In this document: positions 61,940 through 64,000 of the stretch, one piece after another
Numbering within the stretch: the first letter of the stretch is position 1
Layout: each line of letters starts with the position of its first letter
Assembly (NCBI RefSeq): GCF_000412335.2
Contig: NZ_KE161030.1
Span: 1,366,031-1,430,030, forward strand
From: Cedecea davisae DSM 4568
GTDB lineage: Bacteria; Pseudomonadota; Gammaproteobacteria; Enterobacterales; Enterobacteriaceae
DNA length: 64,000 bases
Direction: 5' to 3'
Notes under the pieces: generated by a model
Told to the model about the DNA's origin: nothing
Seen by the model: the letters and a program-made list of their open reading frames with translations, nothing else
The model's database searches: none
Position numbers and translations under genes: made by a program

Positions 61940-62884
61940 ATGAGCAAATTTGATGCAGTGTTCGTCGGCCTGACTATTCTCGATATCGCTGGCCGCCCGG
62001 TGGTCAGTATTCCGCAGGGTGGCGGGGTGCAGTTTATTGAACAAATCAGGCTTAATCCGGCGGGTACGGCGGCCGGTGCGCTGGTGAATGCGGCAAAACT
62101 GGGTATCCGCACCGCCACGGCGGCCTGTCTTGGTGAAGATGAAAAGGCGGAGTTTATTCTTGGCAGCTATCGCCGTCTCGGTATCGACTGCTCGCTAATA
62201 AGCCGTACTGCGCGCAAAGAAACCTCGGCGACAATCTTACCGATTCGCCCCAACGGTGAACGTCCGGCGCTGCATTGCCGCGGCGCGTCTGACGAGCTTT
62301 TTGTCGATGAGGCTCAGTTTGACGACGTGCTCGACTGCCGCTTTCTGCACCACGGCGGCACCGGTTTGCTGGCGGCGATGGACGGCGGGCAAAGCACGAT
62401 GTTGCTGGCTGCGGCTAAAGCGCGCGGGGTCATTACCAGCTTTGATTTGATCGCGCCGAATGAAAATACGCTTGAGCTGTTACGCCCGCTGCTGCCGCAT
62501 GTGGATTACTTTATGCCCGCGCTCGAAGAAGCGCAGTTCATCTCCGGGCTGTCCGAGCCTGCCGAAGTAGCGGATTTCTTCCTGAGTCTCGGCGTTGGCT
62601 GCTGTATTTTCAAAGACGGAGCCAGCGGCTCGTGGCTGTTCAGTCCTGAGGGCACGCTGCATTTTCCGGCCTATAAAGTGACGGTCAGCGACACTACCGG
62701 CTGCGGCGATAGCTACTGCGGCGGGTTTATTGCTGCTCTTGCGCGGGGGCTATCCGTGGAAGAGGCCTGCCGGATTGCGTCGGCAACGGCGGCGCTGGTG
62801 GCAACAGGATTAGGATCGGATGCAGGCGTGGTGGACTGGGAACACTTGCAGGATTTTATGGCGACAACGCCGCTGATTGCATAA
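61940..62884 (+). CDS. PfkB-family carbohydrate kinase
   Basis: ATG 61940 is chosen over ATG 61925 because GAGGAA lies just upstream; 314 residues. It is ribokinase-like: LNPAGTAAGALVNAAKLGIR near the N-terminus, LGEDEKAEFILGSYRRLGID, and the C-terminal PfkB signature DTTGCGDSYCGGFIAALARGL, whose GCGD holds the catalytic Asp. It probably phosphorylates the sugar imported by the upstream ABC system. Last gene of the operon, before a strong terminator. Confidence 0.92.
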   Translation: MSKFDAVFVGLTILDIAGRPVVSIPQGGGVQFIEQIRLNPAGTAAGALVNAAKLGIRTATAACLGEDEKAEFILGSYRRLGIDCSLISRTARKETSATILPIRPNGERPALHCRGASDELFVDEAQFDDVLDCRFLHHGGTGLLAAMDGGQSTMLLAAAKARGVITSFDLIAPNENTLELLRPLLPHVDYFMPALEEAQFISGLSEPAEVADFFLSLGVGCCIFKDGASGSWLFSPEGTLHFPAYKVTVSDTTGCGDSYCGGFIAALARGLSVEEACRIASATAALVATGLGSDAGVVDWEHLQDFMATTPLIA

Positions 62885-62890
62885 CCGTAA

Positions 62891-62916
62891 AAACAGGCCC
62901 GAAGGCCTGTTTTTTT
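62891..62916. terminator. Strong bidirectional intrinsic terminator
   Basis: A-run, CAGGCC (62894-62899), CGAA loop, GGCCTG (62904-62909), then seven T (62910-62916). It serves both the kinase operon on the + strand and, through the A-run at 62889-62893 read on the other strand, the convergent dehydrogenase gene. Confidence 0.93.
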
Positions 62917-62919
62917 GTC

Positions 62920-63948
62920 TTAGCGCCAGGCGTATAGCAGCGGTTCTCCCGCCACAAAACGCTGAAGATCGGCGGCAATCATCGCGGTATGTTTCTGAAT
63001 GCTTTCGCGTGTGGCCCCGGCAATGTGCGGGGTAATAATGACGTTATTCAGCTCGCTGATGAATGGGTGGTCACGCCACAGCGGCTCCTGGTGATAAACG
63101 TCCAGCGCTGCGCCGCCGAGCGGGCCGTGCCGCAGGGCTGCTATCAGGTCGGCTTCTACCACGACCGAGGCGCGGGAAGTGTTAATCAGCTTCGCGCCGG
63201 GCTTCATTGTTTGCAGCAGTTTCGCGTTGACCAGCCCATCGCTGTGCGGCCCGCTGCTTAAATGCAGGCTGACAATATCGGCCTCACGGAATAGCGCGTC
63301 CAGTGTGGTTTTATGCAGTCCCGGCTCGTCGATATCTTCGGCGGCAACAAAGGGATCAACCACCAGGATGTTCATCCCAAATGCGCGGGCGATGCGTGCT
63401 ACTCGGCGGCCAATATTGCCGTAGCCAATCAGCCCCAAAGTCTTGTTTCGCAGCTCGCCGCCTTTAAATATTTCGTACGGGCTTTCCGGGCTAACATCCC
63501 AGACCACATCTTTGCGCAGGCCTTCCTGAGTATGCTGTTCGGCCTGAGCCTCACGGGTAAACTCCCCGCGTTTCAGGGCGGCATGCGACTGCGGGATATG
63601 GCGCATTAAGCCCAGCATCAGGCCCAGGGTCAGCTCTGCGGCGGCGTCCGCGTTGCGGCCCGGCGTATAGAGCACTTTAATATTGCGCTCGCGAGCGGCC
63701 TGAATATCAACGTTGACCGGGTTAGCGCGGGTACAGGCGATAACCTGTAGCTTCGGGCAGCTGTTAATCACTTCGGCGGTGATGTCGTCATAGCTGGTGA
63801 CAATCACTTCGGCATCGTGGGCAAGATCGATAATCTGCGGGGCCTGGAGTTTTGGCTTGCCGATGGCCCAGCCCTCGACGATCAGCTCTCCGAGCTGGCT
63901 GAAGGGGTCAAGACTTCCTGCGTATTCGGCGGTAAAGACGATTTTCAT
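62920..63948 (-). CDS. D-isomer-specific 2-hydroxyacid dehydrogenase
   Basis: A 342-residue NAD(P)-dependent dehydrogenase of the phosphoglycerate-dehydrogenase type. It has VIACTRANPVNVDIQAARER and VLYTPGRNADAAAELTLGLM, the Rossmann loop TLGLIGYGNIGRRVARIARA followed by FGMNILVVDPFV, DIVSLHLSSGPHSDGLV, LINTSRASVVVEADLIAALR (catalytic Arg region), LDVYHQEPLWRDHPF (Glu) and VIITPHIAGATRESI (His). It converges on the sugar operon and may act in the same catabolic route, although it has its own promoter, which must lie beyond 63948 (the last 52 bases show nothing else). Confidence 0.92.
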   Translation of the reverse strand: MKIVFTAEYAGSLDPFSQLGELIVEGWAIGKPKLQAPQIIDLAHDAEVIVTSYDDITAEVINSCPKLQVIACTRANPVNVDIQAARERNIKVLYTPGRNADAAAELTLGLMLGLMRHIPQSHAALKRGEFTREAQAEQHTQEGLRKDVVWDVSPESPYEIFKGGELRNKTLGLIGYGNIGRRVARIARAFGMNILVVDPFVAAEDIDEPGLHKTTLDALFREADIVSLHLSSGPHSDGLVNAKLLQTMKPGAKLINTSRASVVVEADLIAALRHGPLGGAALDVYHQEPLWRDHPFISELNNVIITPHIAGATRESIQKHTAMIAADLQRFVAGEPLLYAWR

Positions 63949-64000
63949 TGTTCGTTATCCTGAGAAACACTCTGTAAAGCCTGGTGTCTGGCCTGCCAGA

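Noticed and set aside
61093-62118. Long - strand ORF (341 residues) across the second permease and kinase genes
   Set aside because: Antisense shadow: both + strand genes are well-supported families, and the ORF's Gln/His/Arg-rich composition is typical of reverse-read membrane genes.

Overview
The window looks like a chromosome segment of an Enterobacteriaceae-type gammaproteobacterium (Enterobacter/Kosakonia/Cedecea-like; the genus cannot be fixed from sequence alone). Gene families, Shine-Dalgarno-led starts, tight ATGA overlaps and GC-rich core genes with AT-rich accessory patches all fit that group. I recognised no rRNA, tRNA, CRISPR array or intact insertion sequence.

Layout. (1) 1-19.75 kb is the 3' part of a type VI secretion (T6SS) cluster on the + strand. 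It holds a 5'-truncated probable peptidoglycan-degrading effector and a periplasmic SH3-like partner, two decayed secreted-protein genes, a PAAR tip protein, an inner-membrane T6SS-associated protein, tssM, tssF, tssG, tssJ and a vgrG with a transthyretin-like tail. An effector with an ART/TNT-like C-terminus and its probable immunity protein follow. After them comes a wrecked second copy of the vgrG-effector-immunity block (vgrG scraps, a frameshifted membrane protein, an effector tail, and a truncated immunity gene with a divergent centre). (2) 20.2-31.3 kb, - strand: a bcsD-type cellulose operon, bcsO-Q-A-B-C-D-Z. (3) 31.9-38.1 kb: a CadC/ToxR-like membrane regulator with a FidL-like partner, a GalU-type UDP-glucose pyrophosphorylase, and an overlapping diguanylate cyclase/EAL phosphodiesterase pair. 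(4) 38.1-43.4 kb: a RamA/MarA-like AraC regulator, a possible 53-aa peptide, MipA/OmpV, a two-component system and an SgrR-like regulator.

(5) 43.4-52.3 kb, - strand: a chaperone-usher fimbrial operon (major pilin, usher, chaperone, three minor pilins) that continues into a LuxR-like regulator, ibrA, ibrB and an MrpH-like putative tip adhesin. (6) 52.8-57.0 kb: a MocR-type regulator whose PLP-binding lysine position is glutamine, and a BisC/TorZ-family molybdoenzyme. (7) 57.4-62.9 kb: a ribose-type sugar ABC transporter operon with a PfkB kinase, ending at a strong bidirectional terminator that faces a convergent 2-hydroxyacid dehydrogenase.

How it fits together. The middle of the window reads as a biofilm/surface module: UDP-glucose supply (GalU), cellulose synthesis and export (Bcs), c-di-GMP making and breaking enzymes, and a fimbrial operon. 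A similar AT-rich element lies upstream of both bcsO and the diguanylate cyclase gene, which hints at shared control. The most novel-looking parts are the mosaic T6SS effector-immunity arrays, the ibrAB/regulator genes embedded in the fimbrial operon, and the MocR protein without its PLP lysine.
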